Shown here: positions 17,043-27,098 of the stretch, in pieces | Numbering within the stretch: the first letter of the stretch is position 1 | How the letters are laid out: every line of letters begins with the position of its first letter | Assembly (NCBI GenBank): GCA_030425285.1 | Contig: JAUIAY010000001.1 | Coordinates: 1,164,963 to 1,228,962, forward strand | Direction of reading: 5' to 3' | Origin: Bacteroidia bacterium | GTDB taxonomy: Bacteria > Bacteroidota > Bacteroidia > Flavobacteriales > Flavobacteriaceae | DNA: 64,000 nucleotides | Notes under the pieces: model-generated | Told to the model about the DNA's origin: nothing | The model's input: only the letters and a program-made list of their open reading frames with translations | Databases searched by the model: none | Position numbers and translations under genes: made by a program

Positions 17043-19850
17043 ATGAAGTACCTATTTCTTGTAGTAAGTTTTTTTTGCCTTTCTTTTACATTTTCACAAT
17101 CCAATGATTTCAAAATATCTGGGAGTATCAAATCAATAGATGAGAATTTACCATTGGAATCTGCAACTGTTCATGTTGAGCGGGTTAAGGATAGTACAGT
17201 AATAACTTATACCATTACCGATAAGGATGGGAAGTTTGAATTGGAAGACAAATCCAATGATAAATCGGTTAACTTATACATTTCCTATGTAGGGTACAAA
17301 ACCTACTTTAAGAATGTTGAGCTAAAAAGTGAAGATATAGATTTGGGAGTCATTGAGATGGAAGTTTCTAATGCGCTTGATGAGGTAGTCATTAAATCTG
17401 CTGCTCCCATAACCATTAAAAAAGACACTTTAGAGTTTAATGTAAAGTCTTTTAAAACAAAGAAAGACGCTACTGTTGAAGATTTACTCAAACAATTACC
17501 AGGAGTAGAAGTTGACGATGAAGGAAAAATACGGGTTAATGGTAAAGAGGTCAATAAAATTTTGGTGAATGGCAAGCCGTTTTTTGGTGATGACCCAACC
17601 ATTACTACCAAAAACCTGACTAAAGATATTATTGAAAAAATTCAAGTTGTTGACACCAAGACAAAATCAGAAGCTTTTACAGGAGAAACGGTTGACGGTG
17701 AAAACAAAACAATTAACCTGACCATAAAAGAAGAAAACAATAAAGGTGTTTTTGGACGTGTTGCTGCTGGTGGCGGAACCGATGAACGTTATGAAATGGC
17801 AGGTATGTTAAACTATTTTGACAACGACCAACGAATTAGTGTTTTGGCAGGAGGAAATAACATCAATTCGCCAGGATTTAGTTTTGGTGAAATTAGAAAA
17901 ATGTTTGGTGGTGGCTACAGTATGTCAATGTCCAGTAACGGATCCTTTACTATTGACGGACGATCGTTTGGTGGAGGTGAAGGTATTGTGAAATCTCAAA
18001 ATGTAGGTGCCAATTATGCTGATGAATTAAGTGAAACAACTGATATTTCGGCCGATTATTTTTATTCCGGTAGTAGTTCAGAAAACAAGACAGCTACCCA
18101 GAGAGAGAACATATTGCCAGATTCTAGGTATTATACAAACTCACTTTCAAGCAGCTATAACGATAGTGACAGTCATAGTGCCAATGTGGGATTTGACATT
18201 GAAGTAGACTCTACTTTTCTGATAAATATTGATCCTTCCTTTAGATATTCTATAAGTAAAAATACTTATGACAGATTTGAAGAATCCTTAAATGATGAAA
18301 GAGTATTAACCAATGAGTCCAATACCAATTCATTTGTTGAAAATAATGCCAAGAATTTTAGAAATAGAATTAGTACTACCAAACGTTTTGGAGATAAAGG
18401 TGCATTTGTTAGGGTTAATTTAACCAACGAGATAACCTCGCGAACCTCTGATGATTATTTGAATTCGCAAACAAATGTTTATGGCGAGGACCCTAATGAC
18501 CCCAACAATCCGGATTACGTGTTGATTGACCAGGTGATTCGTGATCAATTTACTGATGGTGAAGGTAGTGTGAACAATTTTAATTCTGAAATAAGATACC
18601 GTTTACCCATTGTCAAGAAGGAGTTTTTTATAAACTTTGACTATGATTACGCTAGAAACAAAAGTACAAATAGAAGGAGCACATTTGATAAAGATTTCAA
18701 TGGTGAATACACCGATTTTAATACCGATTTAAGTACTGATTTTGAATATTTAGATGAAAGTATAAAGCCAGGGATTAGCTTGAGCTACCGAAAAGAGAAA
18801 TGGTCAGCCAGAGCAGGAATGGATTATGTTTTCAGAACCCTTGAAAATGTAGATTTATTACGTCCGCATTTAAATATCAAGCGTCGCTTTAAAGCCCCCG
18901 AAATATGGTCTAGCTTTAATTACCGTTTTAGTCCAAAAGCTTCGTTGTGGACCAGCTATAGGCTGAACAATAATCCGCCGCAGCTGGAACAATTGCAGCC
19001 TTTTGAAAATGTAACCGACCCATTGAATACGGTTGTTGGTAACCCTAATTTGGAACCATCCAATAACCATAGGGTTAGTATGGGGTTTAATGCCTTTGAT
19101 TGGCAAAAAAGAACAGGTTTTTATAGTTATTTAAGTGCCACTTTTACAGAGAATCAAGTAGTGTCTAAAACAACTATTGATGAAAATTTTGTAAGAGAAA
19201 CAACCTATGCCAATGTTGATGGCAATTATAGTGTAAACGGAAATTTAAGTTATAGTAAGGATGTTAAAGTAGATTCTTTACGAACCGTCAAATTTGAAGT
19301 TGGCGCCTTTGGTAATTTAAATAAAAACATCAATTTTAATAATGATGTACAGTATGCCAGTAATGTCCAATCTCTTTCACCAAGTTTAGGTATGACTTTT
19401 ACTTGGAAAGATGTACTAGAAGTCAGACCAAGATACCGCATAACGTTTACCAAAAATCAATACGATATTGATGATTTTGAAGACAGGGAATTTGCCTATC
19501 ACGATTTGAATATTAGAACTGCTTTGTTTTTGCCTAAAAATTTTGAGTGGCGTAATGATATTCAATATAACTACAACCCAAATATTGGTCCGGGATTCCA
19601 GAAAAGTGCCTGGTTTTGGAATTCAACATTAGCCTATTCTGTTTTGAAAGATAATGGTACGGTGACTTTAAAGGTTTATGATTTACTAAATCAGAATACA
19701 AATGCCAGACGAACTGCTACCCAGAATTATATCCAGGATTCGCAGAGTACTGTTTTGGAACAATACTTTATGTTGAGTTTTAGTTGGAAGTTTAATAGTC
19801 TCGGTAAAAAAGGAGAAACAGGAGGGAATGATGTGTTCTTTTTTGATTAA
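17043..19850 (+). CDS. TonB-receptor-like outer membrane beta-barrel protein
   Basis: The protein has 935 residues. A signal peptide (YLFLVVSFFCLSFTFSQ) is followed by a CarboxypepD_reg-type beta-sandwich (residues ~20-105: ISGSIKSIDENLPLESATVHV and LYISYVGYKTYFKNVEL). A plug-like domain comes next (VEDLLKQLPGVEVDDEGKIRVNG, ILVNGKPFFGDDP), then a large beta-barrel ending LEQYFMLSFSWKFNSLG. This is the outer-membrane beta-barrel family related to TonB-dependent receptors, common in Bacteroidetes for uptake of unknown substrates. No SusD partner gene is adjacent. I chose the ATG at 17043 directly before the signal peptide and not the GTG eight codons upstream. Confidence 0.88.
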   Translation: MKYLFLVVSFFCLSFTFSQSNDFKISGSIKSIDENLPLESATVHVERVKDSTVITYTITDKDGKFELEDKSNDKSVNLYISYVGYKTYFKNVELKSEDIDLGVIEMEVSNALDEVVIKSAAPITIKKDTLEFNVKSFKTKKDATVEDLLKQLPGVEVDDEGKIRVNGKEVNKILVNGKPFFGDDPTITTKNLTKDIIEKIQVVDTKTKSEAFTGETVDGENKTINLTIKEENNKGVFGRVAAGGGTDERYEMAGMLNYFDNDQRISVLAGGNNINSPGFSFGEIRKMFGGGYSMSMSSNGSFTIDGRSFGGGEGIVKSQNVGANYADELSETTDISADYFYSGSSSENKTATQRENILPDSRYYTNSLSSSYNDSDSHSANVGFDIEVDSTFLINIDPSFRYSISKNTYDRFEESLNDERVLTNESNTNSFVENNAKNFRNRISTTKRFGDKGAFVRVNLTNEITSRTSDDYLNSQTNVYGEDPNDPNNPDYVLIDQVIRDQFTDGEGSVNNFNSEIRYRLPIVKKEFFINFDYDYARNKSTNRRSTFDKDFNGEYTDFNTDLSTDFEYLDESIKPGISLSYRKEKWSARAGMDYVFRTLENVDLLRPHLNIKRRFKAPEIWSSFNYRFSPKASLWTSYRLNNNPPQLEQLQPFENVTDPLNTVVGNPNLEPSNNHRVSMGFNAFDWQKRTGFYSYLSATFTENQVVSKTTIDENFVRETTYANVDGNYSVNGNLSYSKDVKVDSLRTVKFEVGAFGNLNKNINFNNDVQYASNVQSLSPSLGMTFTWKDVLEVRPRYRITFTKNQYDIDDFEDREFAYHDLNIRTALFLPKNFEWRNDIQYNYNPNIGPGFQKSAWFWNSTLAYSVLKDNGTVTLKVYDLLNQNTNARRTATQNYIQDSQSTVLEQYFMLSFSWKFNSLGKKGETGGNDVFFFD

Positions 19851-19904
19851 AAGATTTAACTAATGTTATCCTATTAGTAAGTACTGTTAAGATACTTTTT
19901 TAAT

Positions 19905-20216
19905 TCACTTGTAAATGGAAATTATCAATATTAACATATAAGATGTCATAAAGATTATCCCAAATAAAAATCCAACTTTCCATAAGTTTATGGAAAGTTT
20001 AGCACTTTTTTTTGTTTTTGTATCAGTAGTAAGCTCTAAAATCTTTTTTGTTTCGCTGTAAGTTGGGCCCCAAGTTCTTATTTTGATATCAAATCCAGCT
20101 TTATTTGGATTTATGTATATATGTGTTAACTGGTTGACCGCTAAAATCATACATATTGGCATTAAAATAAAGAATAAAGGTGTTAAGATGAGTAAAGTAT
20201 CCAATAAAATTTTCAT
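19905..20216 (-). CDS. Small two-helix membrane protein of unknown function
   Basis: The 103-residue protein has two strongly hydrophobic helices (LLDTLLILTPLFFILMPICMI and VGFLFGIIFMTSYMLILII) flanking a polar middle (WGPTYSETKKILELTTDTK). I recognise no family. It lies 66 bases downstream of the TPM/LemA operon on the same strand and could be its last gene. The codon pattern and paired helices argue that it is real, but the evidence is modest. Confidence 0.55.
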   Translation of the reverse strand: MKILLDTLLILTPLFFILMPICMILAVNQLTHIYINPNKAGFDIKIRTWGPTYSETKKILELTTDTKTKKSAKLSINLWKVGFLFGIIFMTSYMLILIISIYK

Positions 20217-20281
20217 GAATTAATGTTATTCTATTTCTATTTATAAAAACAGTTTTTGTTTTGATGTTACTGTTCTTAAAA

Positions 20282-21115
20282 CTACCAGCCACCTGAAGCA
20301 CCACCGCCTCCAAATCCTCCACCACCGAAGCCGCCTCCGAAACCGCCTCCGCTGAAACCACCACCACTGGAGCCACCACCAAATAATCCGCCTCCAGAAC
20401 TGCCGCCGTAACTACCTCGCCCCATATTGCTTAAAATAATGGCGTCCAAAATACTCATGCCTTCTTGTTTCCTGCCACCAGAGCCGCCATTATTACCACC
20501 TCTTCGGTTTTTGGATATGGCAATCAAAATGATAATAAAAACTATAAACAAAAAGAAGAAAAACCCAATAGGAAAATCGTTTGAAGAGGATTGCCTAGTA
20601 CCTTGGTATTCGCCGGTCATAACTTCGAAAATGGCATCGGCACCTCGATTTAAGCCACCAGCATAATCATTGTTTCTAAAATAGGGTATAATGTCTCTTT
20701 CTATAATACGTTTGGACATGGCATCGGTTAAAAGATGCTCCATACCATAACCAGTATTAATGGCAATTTTACGATCGTCTTTGGCCAGTAAAATCAATAC
20801 GCCATTATCTTCCTTTTCCTGGCCAATACCCCATTTGTGCCCCCATTGTGCACCAAGGTAATTAATGTTTTCGCCGTCTGTTGAAGAAATGATGGCTACA
20901 ACTATTTGTGTAGAAGTAGTGTCAGAATAACGTATTAGTTTTTCCTCAAGTCTATTTCTTTCTGATGATGGTAATAAATTAATGTAATCATAAACACTGG
21001 TTTGTTCAGTTGGTTTTTCAGGTATCTTGAACTGCGCAAACGCGTTGGAATTAGCAACCAATAAAAAACTGATTGCGATGATAACTTTGTAAAATATGTT
21101 AACTGTTTTTGTCAA
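20282..21115 (-). CDS. TPM-domain protein with Gly-rich tail (YgcG-like)
   Basis: The 277-residue protein has a signal peptide (YKVIIAISFLLVANSNAFAQ) and a TPM domain (residues ~35-180) with VYDYINLLPSSERNRLEEKL, QIVVAIISSTDGENI and GVLILLAKDDRKIAINTGYGME. A membrane helix (FPIGFFFFLFIVFIIILIAI) and a tail of Gly/Ser/Phe repeats follow. TPM domains are implicated in photosystem repair phosphatase activity in plants and in envelope functions in bacteria. I chose a TTG start at 21115 because it overlaps the preceding gene's stop by four bases (TTGA) and sits right before the signal peptide; no ATG fits. It is the third gene of a LemA-TPM-TPM operon. Confidence 0.85.
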   Translation of the reverse strand: MTKTVNIFYKVIIAISFLLVANSNAFAQFKIPEKPTEQTSVYDYINLLPSSERNRLEEKLIRYSDTTSTQIVVAIISSTDGENINYLGAQWGHKWGIGQEKEDNGVLILLAKDDRKIAINTGYGMEHLLTDAMSKRIIERDIIPYFRNNDYAGGLNRGADAIFEVMTGEYQGTRQSSSNDFPIGFFFFLFIVFIIILIAISKNRRGGNNGGSGGRKQEGMSILDAIILSNMGRGSYGGSSGGGLFGGGSSGGGFSGGGFGGGFGGGGFGGGGASGGW

Positions 21116-21549
21116 CCTTTTGAAATAGTATTTGGAAGTTCGTTGGTGTCTCCGTGTTCCCAAGGGAAATAGGTTTCAAGTTCTTTGCCAGCTCTTAAAA
21201 CACCATCAATAAGTCCTTGCTTAAAATCACCTTTCTTAAATTGTGATAGCATCGCATCTCGGGTTTTATCCCAAAAATCACCAGTAACCACATCATTAAT
21301 GCCTTGGTCGCCATAAATAACAAAGGTTTTGTCTTCGACAGCGACGTAAATCAACACGCCGTTTTGTTGCTTGGTATTGTCCATTTTCAATAAATGGAAA
21401 ACTTCTTTGGCGCGTTCAAAAACATCTAAATCAGTTGATTTTTCTAAATGAATACGAATTTCACCCGACGTGTTTTTTTCTGCAGTACGTATGGCATCAA
21501 TAATCTCTTGTTCCTCAGCTGCTGTTAGAAAATCTTCAATTTTTGACAT
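21112..21549 (-). CDS. TPM-domain protein, cytoplasmic short form
   Basis: This 145-residue protein consists of a TPM domain alone, without a signal peptide or membrane helix: EEQEIIDAIRTAEKNTSGEIRIHL, then NGVLIYVAVEDKTFVIYGDQGIND and ISKG at the end. Its motif order matches the longer TPM protein that follows, suggesting an old duplication. It starts 5 bases after the lemA-like gene and overlaps the next gene by four bases, so translation is coupled. The biochemical role is unknown. Confidence 0.85.
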   Translation of the reverse strand: MSKIEDFLTAAEEQEIIDAIRTAEKNTSGEIRIHLEKSTDLDVFERAKEVFHLLKMDNTKQQNGVLIYVAVEDKTFVIYGDQGINDVVTGDFWDKTRDAMLSQFKKGDFKQGLIDGVLRAGKELETYFPWEHGDTNELPNTISKG

Positions 21550-21554
21550 AATGA

Positions 21555-22154
21555 TTATTCGAAATCAAAATCGACATCAGGAGCATTTTCACTACCAGCA
21601 TCGGCTTTGTAATAGTTCATTTCATCAAAATTAAAAAGACCCGCCAATAACATATTTGGAAAGGTTTTAATATGCTTGTTGTAAGGTTCTACGGCTTCAT
21701 TGAAACGGTCTCTGGCAACATTGATGCGGTTTTCGGTGCCTTCCAATTGTGATTGAAGTTCTAAAAAGTTTTGATTGGCTTTAATGTCCGGATAGCGTTC
21801 AACAGATACCAAAAGTTTTGACAAGGCTCCACTCAAGCCAGATTGTGCTTGTTGGAATTGAGCCATGTTTTCAGCATTTAAATTACTGGCGTCAATGGTT
21901 GTTGAGGTCGCTTTAGCTCGTGCTTCAATAACTTCTCTCAACGTAGTGCGTTCAAAATCGGCCGCACCTTGAACAGTTTTGACCAAATTACCAATAAGAT
22001 CATTTCGTCTTTGGTAACTGCTTTCTACATCTCCCCAAGCTTTGGTTGCGGTTTCTTTTAATTCAACAGCTGTATTGTTAAAATTTTTACCCCAAGAGTA
22101 ACCACCCAATACTATTACAGCAATAATAATTACGGGAATTAGCCATTTTTTCAT
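21555..22154 (-). CDS. LemA family membrane protein
   Basis: The 199-residue protein has an N-terminal membrane anchor (WLIPVIIIAVIVLGGYSWG) followed by the long coiled-coil helices of LemA: QRRNDLIGNLVKTVQGAADFER, LSKLLVSVERYPDIKANQNF and NRINVARDRFNEAVEPYNKHI, then PNMLLAGLFNF. LemA proteins almost always sit next to TPM-domain genes, as here, and are thought to act in the cell envelope, but the molecular function is not settled. It is the first gene of this operon. Confidence 0.93.
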   Translation of the reverse strand: MKKWLIPVIIIAVIVLGGYSWGKNFNNTAVELKETATKAWGDVESSYQRRNDLIGNLVKTVQGAADFERTTLREVIEARAKATSTTIDASNLNAENMAQFQQAQSGLSGALSKLLVSVERYPDIKANQNFLELQSQLEGTENRINVARDRFNEAVEPYNKHIKTFPNMLLAGLFNFDEMNYYKADAGSENAPDVDFDFE

Positions 22155-22218
22155 AATATGTAATTTTAATGTTAGTGTTTGTTAATCATGTCTATAGGTT
22201 GTGAAAACCTACAAATTG

Positions 22219-22548
22219 TTACAATTGCTCTTTAATTTTAATAAGTTGCGCTTTGACATCTTCCAACTTACTAATAATTTCAAAGTTGTTTAATGTTTGT
22301 TGCTTTTCTTCTTTTAAGTGAATTTTGGCACCTTCTAAAGTAAAGCCACGTTCTTTAACTAAATGATAAATAAGTTTTAGATTTTTAATATCATCTGGAG
22401 TAAATTTTCGGTTGCCCTTGGCATTTTTCTTGGGCTTGAGAACATCAAATTCTTTTTCCCAAAATCTAATTAGTGAAGTGTTTACATTGAATGCCTTAGC
22501 TACTTCACCAATGCCATAGTATCGTTTTTCAGGTAGTTCAATATGCAT
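22219..22548 (-). CDS. MerR-family transcriptional regulator
   Basis: The 109-residue protein has an N-terminal MerR winged helix (YYGIGEVAKAFNVNTSLIRFWEKEF, then KGNRKFTPDDIKNLKLIYHLV) followed by a short C-terminal coiled coil. It lacks a C-terminal effector-binding or metal-binding domain. This is the short MerR type common in Bacteroidetes. Its start codon overlaps the stop of the upstream M23 peptidase gene by one base (TAATG), so they form an operon. Its targets are unknown. Confidence 0.9.
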   Translation of the reverse strand: MHIELPEKRYYGIGEVAKAFNVNTSLIRFWEKEFDVLKPKKNAKGNRKFTPDDIKNLKLIYHLVKERGFTLEGAKIHLKEEKQQTLNNFEIISKLEDVKAQLIKIKEQL

Positions 22549-23519
22549 TAGTCTAATGATTGGTTTTCTAAATTTGCTTTTTCAAGTAGCTCATTAAATT
22601 CCTGAGGCGATAAACTACCATAGTAAAAATTAATAGGATTTATCCGTTGTTCATCCTTAAAAATCTCATAGTGTAAATGAGGTGCTTCCGAACGTCCTGT
22701 GTTGCCCACAAAGCCGATAAGGTCACCACGTTTAACTTTTTGATTCTTTCTGACGTTGTACTTATATAAATGGGCGTAAAGACTTACGTAGCCATAACCA
22801 TGGTCTATTCGAATATGCTTACCATATCCAGCCGAATTACTATCGGCACGTGTAACAACACCATCGCCTGACGCATATACAGGTGTACCTCTTGGAGCCG
22901 TAAAGTCCATGCCCCAATGCATTTTTCTGACCTTGGTAAATGGATCATTACGCATACCATAACCAGAAGCCATTCTGGTCAAGTCTTCATTTCTTACAGG
23001 TTGAATGGCAGGAATGGCCGCCAATAATTTCTCTTTTTCTTCGGCTAGTTTAGCAATCTCGTCAAGAGATTTTGATTGTACGACTATTTGTTTTTGAAGA
23101 ATATCCAAGCGTTTGCTACTTTCAATAATCAGTTTTGAATTGTCAAACCCTTCTAAATATTTATAGCGATTTACACCACCAAATCCGGCTTTGCGTTGTT
23201 CATCAGGTATAGGATTGGCCTCAAAATACAATCGGTAAATATTATTATCTCTATTGGCTATATCTTCAAGAACCAATTGGGCTTCATCCATTTTTCGGTT
23301 GAGTAATTCATACTGCAATTGCATATTGGACAATTCGCGCTTAAGGGCTTTTTCTTTAGGAGATTCAATATATTGGCTTGTGATAAAAACAGTAAGAAAC
23401 CCAAAAAGGGCAGAAGCCAATATAAAGACAGAGACAAACTTCAGAGTACGCCTCTTTTTTTTCTCGATTTTTCGGTAAGAAAGCGTTTCTGAATCGTAAT
23501 AATATTTTACCTTACTCAT
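22548..23519 (-). CDS. M23-family zinc metallopeptidase (LytM type), membrane anchored
   Basis: The 323-residue protein has one membrane helix near residues 28-48 (FVSVFILASALFGFLTVF), a coiled coil (residues 55-165) and a C-terminal LytM domain. The zinc and catalytic motifs are HWGMDF (HxxxD), HIRIDHGYGYVSLYAHL and HLHYEIF (HxH). Such proteins cleave peptidoglycan cross-bridges or, when degenerate, activate amidases. All the metal ligands appear to be present here. It is divergent from alaS, an order common in flavobacteria, and coupled to a MerR gene. Confidence 0.92.
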   Translation of the reverse strand: MSKVKYYYDSETLSYRKIEKKKRRTLKFVSVFILASALFGFLTVFITSQYIESPKEKALKRELSNMQLQYELLNRKMDEAQLVLEDIANRDNNIYRLYFEANPIPDEQRKAGFGGVNRYKYLEGFDNSKLIIESSKRLDILQKQIVVQSKSLDEIAKLAEEKEKLLAAIPAIQPVRNEDLTRMASGYGMRNDPFTKVRKMHWGMDFTAPRGTPVYASGDGVVTRADSNSAGYGKHIRIDHGYGYVSLYAHLYKYNVRKNQKVKRGDLIGFVGNTGRSEAPHLHYEIFKDEQRINPINFYYGSLSPQEFNELLEKANLENQSLD

Positions 23520-23532
23520 TGGCTAAATTTAC

Positions 23533-23540
23533 TATTTTTG
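23533..23540 (+). promoter_or_regulatory. Possible -7 box for alaS
   Basis: TATTTTTG matches TAnnTTTG exactly, in the divergent gap, 109 bases before the alaS ATG. It would give a leader of about 100 bases. No clear -33 box was found. Confidence 0.4.
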
Positions 23541-23649
23541 CAGATAATTATTGGAAATAATCAGTTTTTCTAATTAGTAAACTAACAAATATAAAAATAG
23601 TTTAGCACTTTACTGAATTTTAACATAAGCCTGTAACACAAATTCATAC

Positions 23650-26262
23650 ATGAAATCCCAAGATATTCGCTCTAAATTTTTAAAGTTTTTTAAAGACAAG
23701 CAGCATGCCATAGTGCCTTCGGCACCAATGGTGTTAAAAGATGATCCAACTTTAATGTTTGTCAACTCTGGAATGGCACCTTTTAAAGAATATTTTTTGG
23801 GTAATGCCACACCAAAAAGCAATAGAATTGCTGATACTCAAAAATGCTTGCGTGTTTCTGGAAAACATAACGATTTAGAAGAAGTTGGCTATGACACGTA
23901 TCATCATACATTGTTTGAAATGTTGGGTAACTGGAGTTTTGGCGATTACTTTAAAAAAGAAGCTATTGCTTGGGCTTGGGAACTATTAACGGAAGTATTT
24001 AAAATAGATAAAGACATTTTATATGTAACCGTTTTTGAAGGAGATAAAGGCGATAACATCCCTATGGATCAAGAGGCTTATGATTTTTGGAAAGCCCATA
24101 TTTCCGAAGACAGAATCCTTATGGGAAATAAGAAGGATAACTTTTGGGAAATGGGAGATCAAGGTCCTTGTGGTCCTTGTAGTGAGATTCATGTTGATAT
24201 TCGTTCTGCTGAAGAAAAAGCAAAAATTTCTGGTAAAGAGTTGGTGAATATGGACCATCCGCAAGTGGTTGAAATCTGGAATCTGGTTTTTATGCAATAC
24301 AACCGTAAAGCCAATGGTTCATTAGAAAGCTTGCCTAGCAAACATATAGATACAGGAATGGGATTTGAACGTTTGTGTATGGTGCTTCAAGGTGTAAAAA
24401 GTAACTATGATACCGATGTGTTTACTCCGATTATTCGCGAAATTGAAACCATTGCTGGAAAAGATTATGGGAAAAATGAAAAAGTAGATGTTGCTATTCG
24501 AGTTATTTCTGACCACGTGCGAGCAGTGGCATTTTCTATAGCAGATGGACAATTACCAAGTAATACAGGTGCAGGTTATGTAATACGTAGAATTTTACGT
24601 CGTGCTATTCGATATAGTTTTACGTTTTTAGATCAAAAAGAACCTTTTATTTATAGATTGGTTGATGTTTTGAGTAAAAAAATGGGAGATGCATTCCCAG
24701 AATTGAAAACTCAAAAGCAACTCATCGAAAATGTTATAAAAGAGGAAGAAGCTTCGTTTTTAAGAACCTTGGAGCAAGGTTTGGTGCTTTTAGATGGCAT
24801 AGTTGCCAATACAAATGGCGATACGGTTTCAGGAGAAAAAGCATTTGAATTATACGATACTTATGGCTTTCCAATTGATTTAACAGCGTTGATTCTATCT
24901 GAAAAAGGATTAAAACTTGATGAAAAAGGTTTTAAAGAGCAATTAGAAAAACAAAAAAATCGCTCGCGTGCTGCTAGTGAAATGAGTACTGATGATTGGA
25001 CGGTTTTAATCGATGATACCGAACAGGAGTTTATTGGATATGATAGTCTAGAAGCCAATGTGAAAATTACACGTTACCGCAAGGTGACTTCTAAAAAAGA
25101 TGGTGATATGTACCAATTGGTATTTAACCTTACGCCGTTTTATGCTGAAGGTGGTGGGCAAGTTGGTGATAAAGGCTATTTAGAAGATGTTAATGGTGAT
25201 GTGGTTTATGTTCTGGATACCAAGAAGGAAAACAATGTTATTATTCATTTTGTGAAAAACCTTCCTGAACATTTATCAGATACGCATAGAGCTGTTGTAG
25301 ATGCTAATCAACGTTACAGAACGGAGTGTAACCATACGGCAACACACTTACTGCATCAAGCACTGCGTGATATTCTAGGAACACATGTTGAGCAAAAAGG
25401 AAGTGCAGTTCATTCCAAATATTTGCGATTTGATTTCTCACACTTTTCTAAAGTAACTACAGAGGAATTGCAGGAAGTTGAAAATTTTGTCAATGCCAGA
25501 ATAGCTGGAAAATTACCATTACAGGAGCAGCGTAATATACCAATGGATAAAGCCATAGATGAAGGAGCAATGGCGTTGTTTGGTGAAAAATATGGAGATA
25601 CAGTGCGAACCATTCGATTTGGGCAGTCTATAGAATTATGTGGAGGTACTCATGTAAAAAACACAGGCGATATATGGTATTTTAAAATTGTATCTGAAGG
25701 TGCTGTGGCTGCTGGAATAAGAAGGATTGAAGCCATTACCAATGATGCTATGAAAAATTATTTTGAAGAAGGTTATCAAGTTCTAACCGATATCAAAAGT
25801 ATGTTGAATAATACCAAGGAACCTGTAAAAGCGCTTCAAAGTTTGCAGGATGAGAATAGTAATTTAAAAAAGCAAATAGAGCAGCTTTTAAAAGACAAAG
25901 CCAAAAACCTAAAAGGAGAGCTTAAAAATGAATTGACCGAAATTAATGGTATAACCTTCCTAGCAAAACAAGTTGATTTAGATGCAGCAGGAATAAAAGA
26001 TTTATGCTTTGAGTTAGGAAGTCAATATGACAACCTATTCCTACTTTTTGGTGCTGAAAACGATGGTAAGGCATTATTGTCATGTTATATCTCAAAAGAA
26101 TTGGTTGCTGAAAAAAGCTTAAATGCAGGACAGATTGTTAGAGAATTAGGGAAGCACATCCAAGGTGGTGGAGGCGGACAACCGTTTTTTGCAACTGCTG
26201 GAGGAAAAAATCCTAGTGGTATAAAAGACGCTTTAGAAGCAGTGAAATCATATTTAAATTAG
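23650..26262 (+). CDS. alaS: Alanyl-tRNA synthetase
   Basis: This class II synthetase charges tRNA-Ala. Its 870 residues are normal. The catalytic core near the N-terminus shows [19 protein letters not shown] and [19 protein letters not shown]. The editing domain shows the zinc site [11 protein letters not shown] (HxxxH) and [13 protein letters not shown] (CxxxH). The C-Ala/DHHA1 domain ends with [19 protein letters not shown]. It is divergent from the M23 peptidase gene, and a TPR lipoprotein gene follows 11 bases later. Confidence 0.98.
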   Translation: MKSQDIRSKFLKFFKDKQHAIVPSAPMVLKDDPTLMFVNSGMAPFKEYFLGNATPKSNRIADTQKCLRVSGKHNDLEEVGYDTYHHTLFEMLGNWSFGDYFKKEAIAWAWELLTEVFKIDKDILYVTVFEGDKGDNIPMDQEAYDFWKAHISEDRILMGNKKDNFWEMGDQGPCGPCSEIHVDIRSAEEKAKISGKELVNMDHPQVVEIWNLVFMQYNRKANGSLESLPSKHIDTGMGFERLCMVLQGVKSNYDTDVFTPIIREIETIAGKDYGKNEKVDVAIRVISDHVRAVAFSIADGQLPSNTGAGYVIRRILRRAIRYSFTFLDQKEPFIYRLVDVLSKKMGDAFPELKTQKQLIENVIKEEEASFLRTLEQGLVLLDGIVANTNGDTVSGEKAFELYDTYGFPIDLTALILSEKGLKLDEKGFKEQLEKQKNRSRAASEMSTDDWTVLIDDTEQEFIGYDSLEANVKITRYRKVTSKKDGDMYQLVFNLTPFYAEGGGQVGDKGYLEDVNGDVVYVLDTKKENNVIIHFVKNLPEHLSDTHRAVVDANQRYRTECNHTATHLLHQALRDILGTHVEQKGSAVHSKYLRFDFSHFSKVTTEELQEVENFVNARIAGKLPLQEQRNIPMDKAIDEGAMALFGEKYGDTVRTIRFGQSIELCGGTHVKNTGDIWYFKIVSEGAVAAGIRRIEAITNDAMKNYFEEGYQVLTDIKSMLNNTKEPVKALQSLQDENSNLKKQIEQLLKDKAKNLKGELKNELTEINGITFLAKQVDLDAAGIKDLCFELGSQYDNLFLLFGAENDGKALLSCYISKELVAEKSLNAGQIVRELGKHIQGGGGGQPFFATAGGKNPSGIKDALEAVKSYLN

Positions 26263-26273
26263 TTCTTAATTGT

Positions 26274-27098
26274 ATGAAATTTAGTTATTTATTGATTTTT
26301 ATTTTGTTTTCATGTAACCAAAAAGCATTGAATAATGATGAGTCATCCAACTATTTAAAAAAAGAAGATTCTATCCGAATAAATAACTATGTAGACAAAG
26401 CTTTTATTCATGGTGTATATTCTCAAGAACGCCAAAAGTATTTGGATTCGGCTCTTTTGATCCAACCAAGAAATGCGTATTTATGGCAACAAAAAGCAAT
26501 GCCACTATATAAAATGCGCAAATATAGTCTAGGAAAACCTTTTTTAGAAAAATCAGTTCTTTATAATGAAGAAAAGTATCTAGATTACAGTGCATTTATG
26601 AAATGTGTTTTTTCTAAAGAATATCAGGAATCTATAGATGAGTTTTTTGAAATGAAAAAAAAATATGGTGATTCATATGTTATGGATCATACTTATAATT
26701 TTTACATAGCACTTAACTATCTTCAGCTAAATAAATTCAAAGAAGCTAAAGACTTTTTATTGAAGAGTAAACTTCAGCAATTTAATGATTTTCCAAATGA
26801 CCCACCTGAAGAAGCTTGTCATTATCTTGATTGGTTTTATTTAGGAGTGACTAATTACGAACTGGGTAATTATAAAGAAGCGATAAATGATTTTAATATG
26901 TCTCTGAAGGTGTACACTAATTTTGGTGATGCAATGAATTATATAGCTAGATGCTATTTAAACCTAGGAGAAAAAGAATTGGCTTCAGAATGGTTTGAGT
27001 TGGCTAAATTAAATAAGTATAATACGATTAATGAGGATAATGTTTTTTATGAAGTTTATCCTTATCAAGTATATCATAGACTAATAGTTATGGATTAA
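26274..27098 (+). CDS. TPR lipoprotein of unknown function
   Basis: The 274-residue protein has a lipoprotein signal (YLLIFILFSC, Cys14). Helical repeats of TPR type run across residues 60-260, for example NAYLWQQKAMPLYKMRKYSLGK, YLGVTNYELGNYKEAINDF and YIARCYLNLGEKELASEWFEL. It would be a periplasm-facing scaffold. It starts 11 bases after alaS, and its stop overlaps the next start (TAATG), so it is probably co-transcribed with both. No catalytic motif is seen. Confidence 0.8.
   Translation: MKFSYLLIFILFSCNQKALNNDESSNYLKKEDSIRINNYVDKAFIHGVYSQERQKYLDSALLIQPRNAYLWQQKAMPLYKMRKYSLGKPFLEKSVLYNEEKYLDYSAFMKCVFSKEYQESIDEFFEMKKKYGDSYVMDHTYNFYIALNYLQLNKFKEAKDFLLKSKLQQFNDFPNDPPEEACHYLDWFYLGVTNYELGNYKEAINDFNMSLKVYTNFGDAMNYIARCYLNLGEKELASEWFELAKLNKYNTINEDNVFYEVYPYQVYHRLIVMD

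Noticed and set aside
20101-20382. Open frame on the minus strand across the Gly-rich tail of the TPM gene
   Set aside because: It is a shadow of the glycine-rich repeats, with a Val/Ala-rich low-complexity product.
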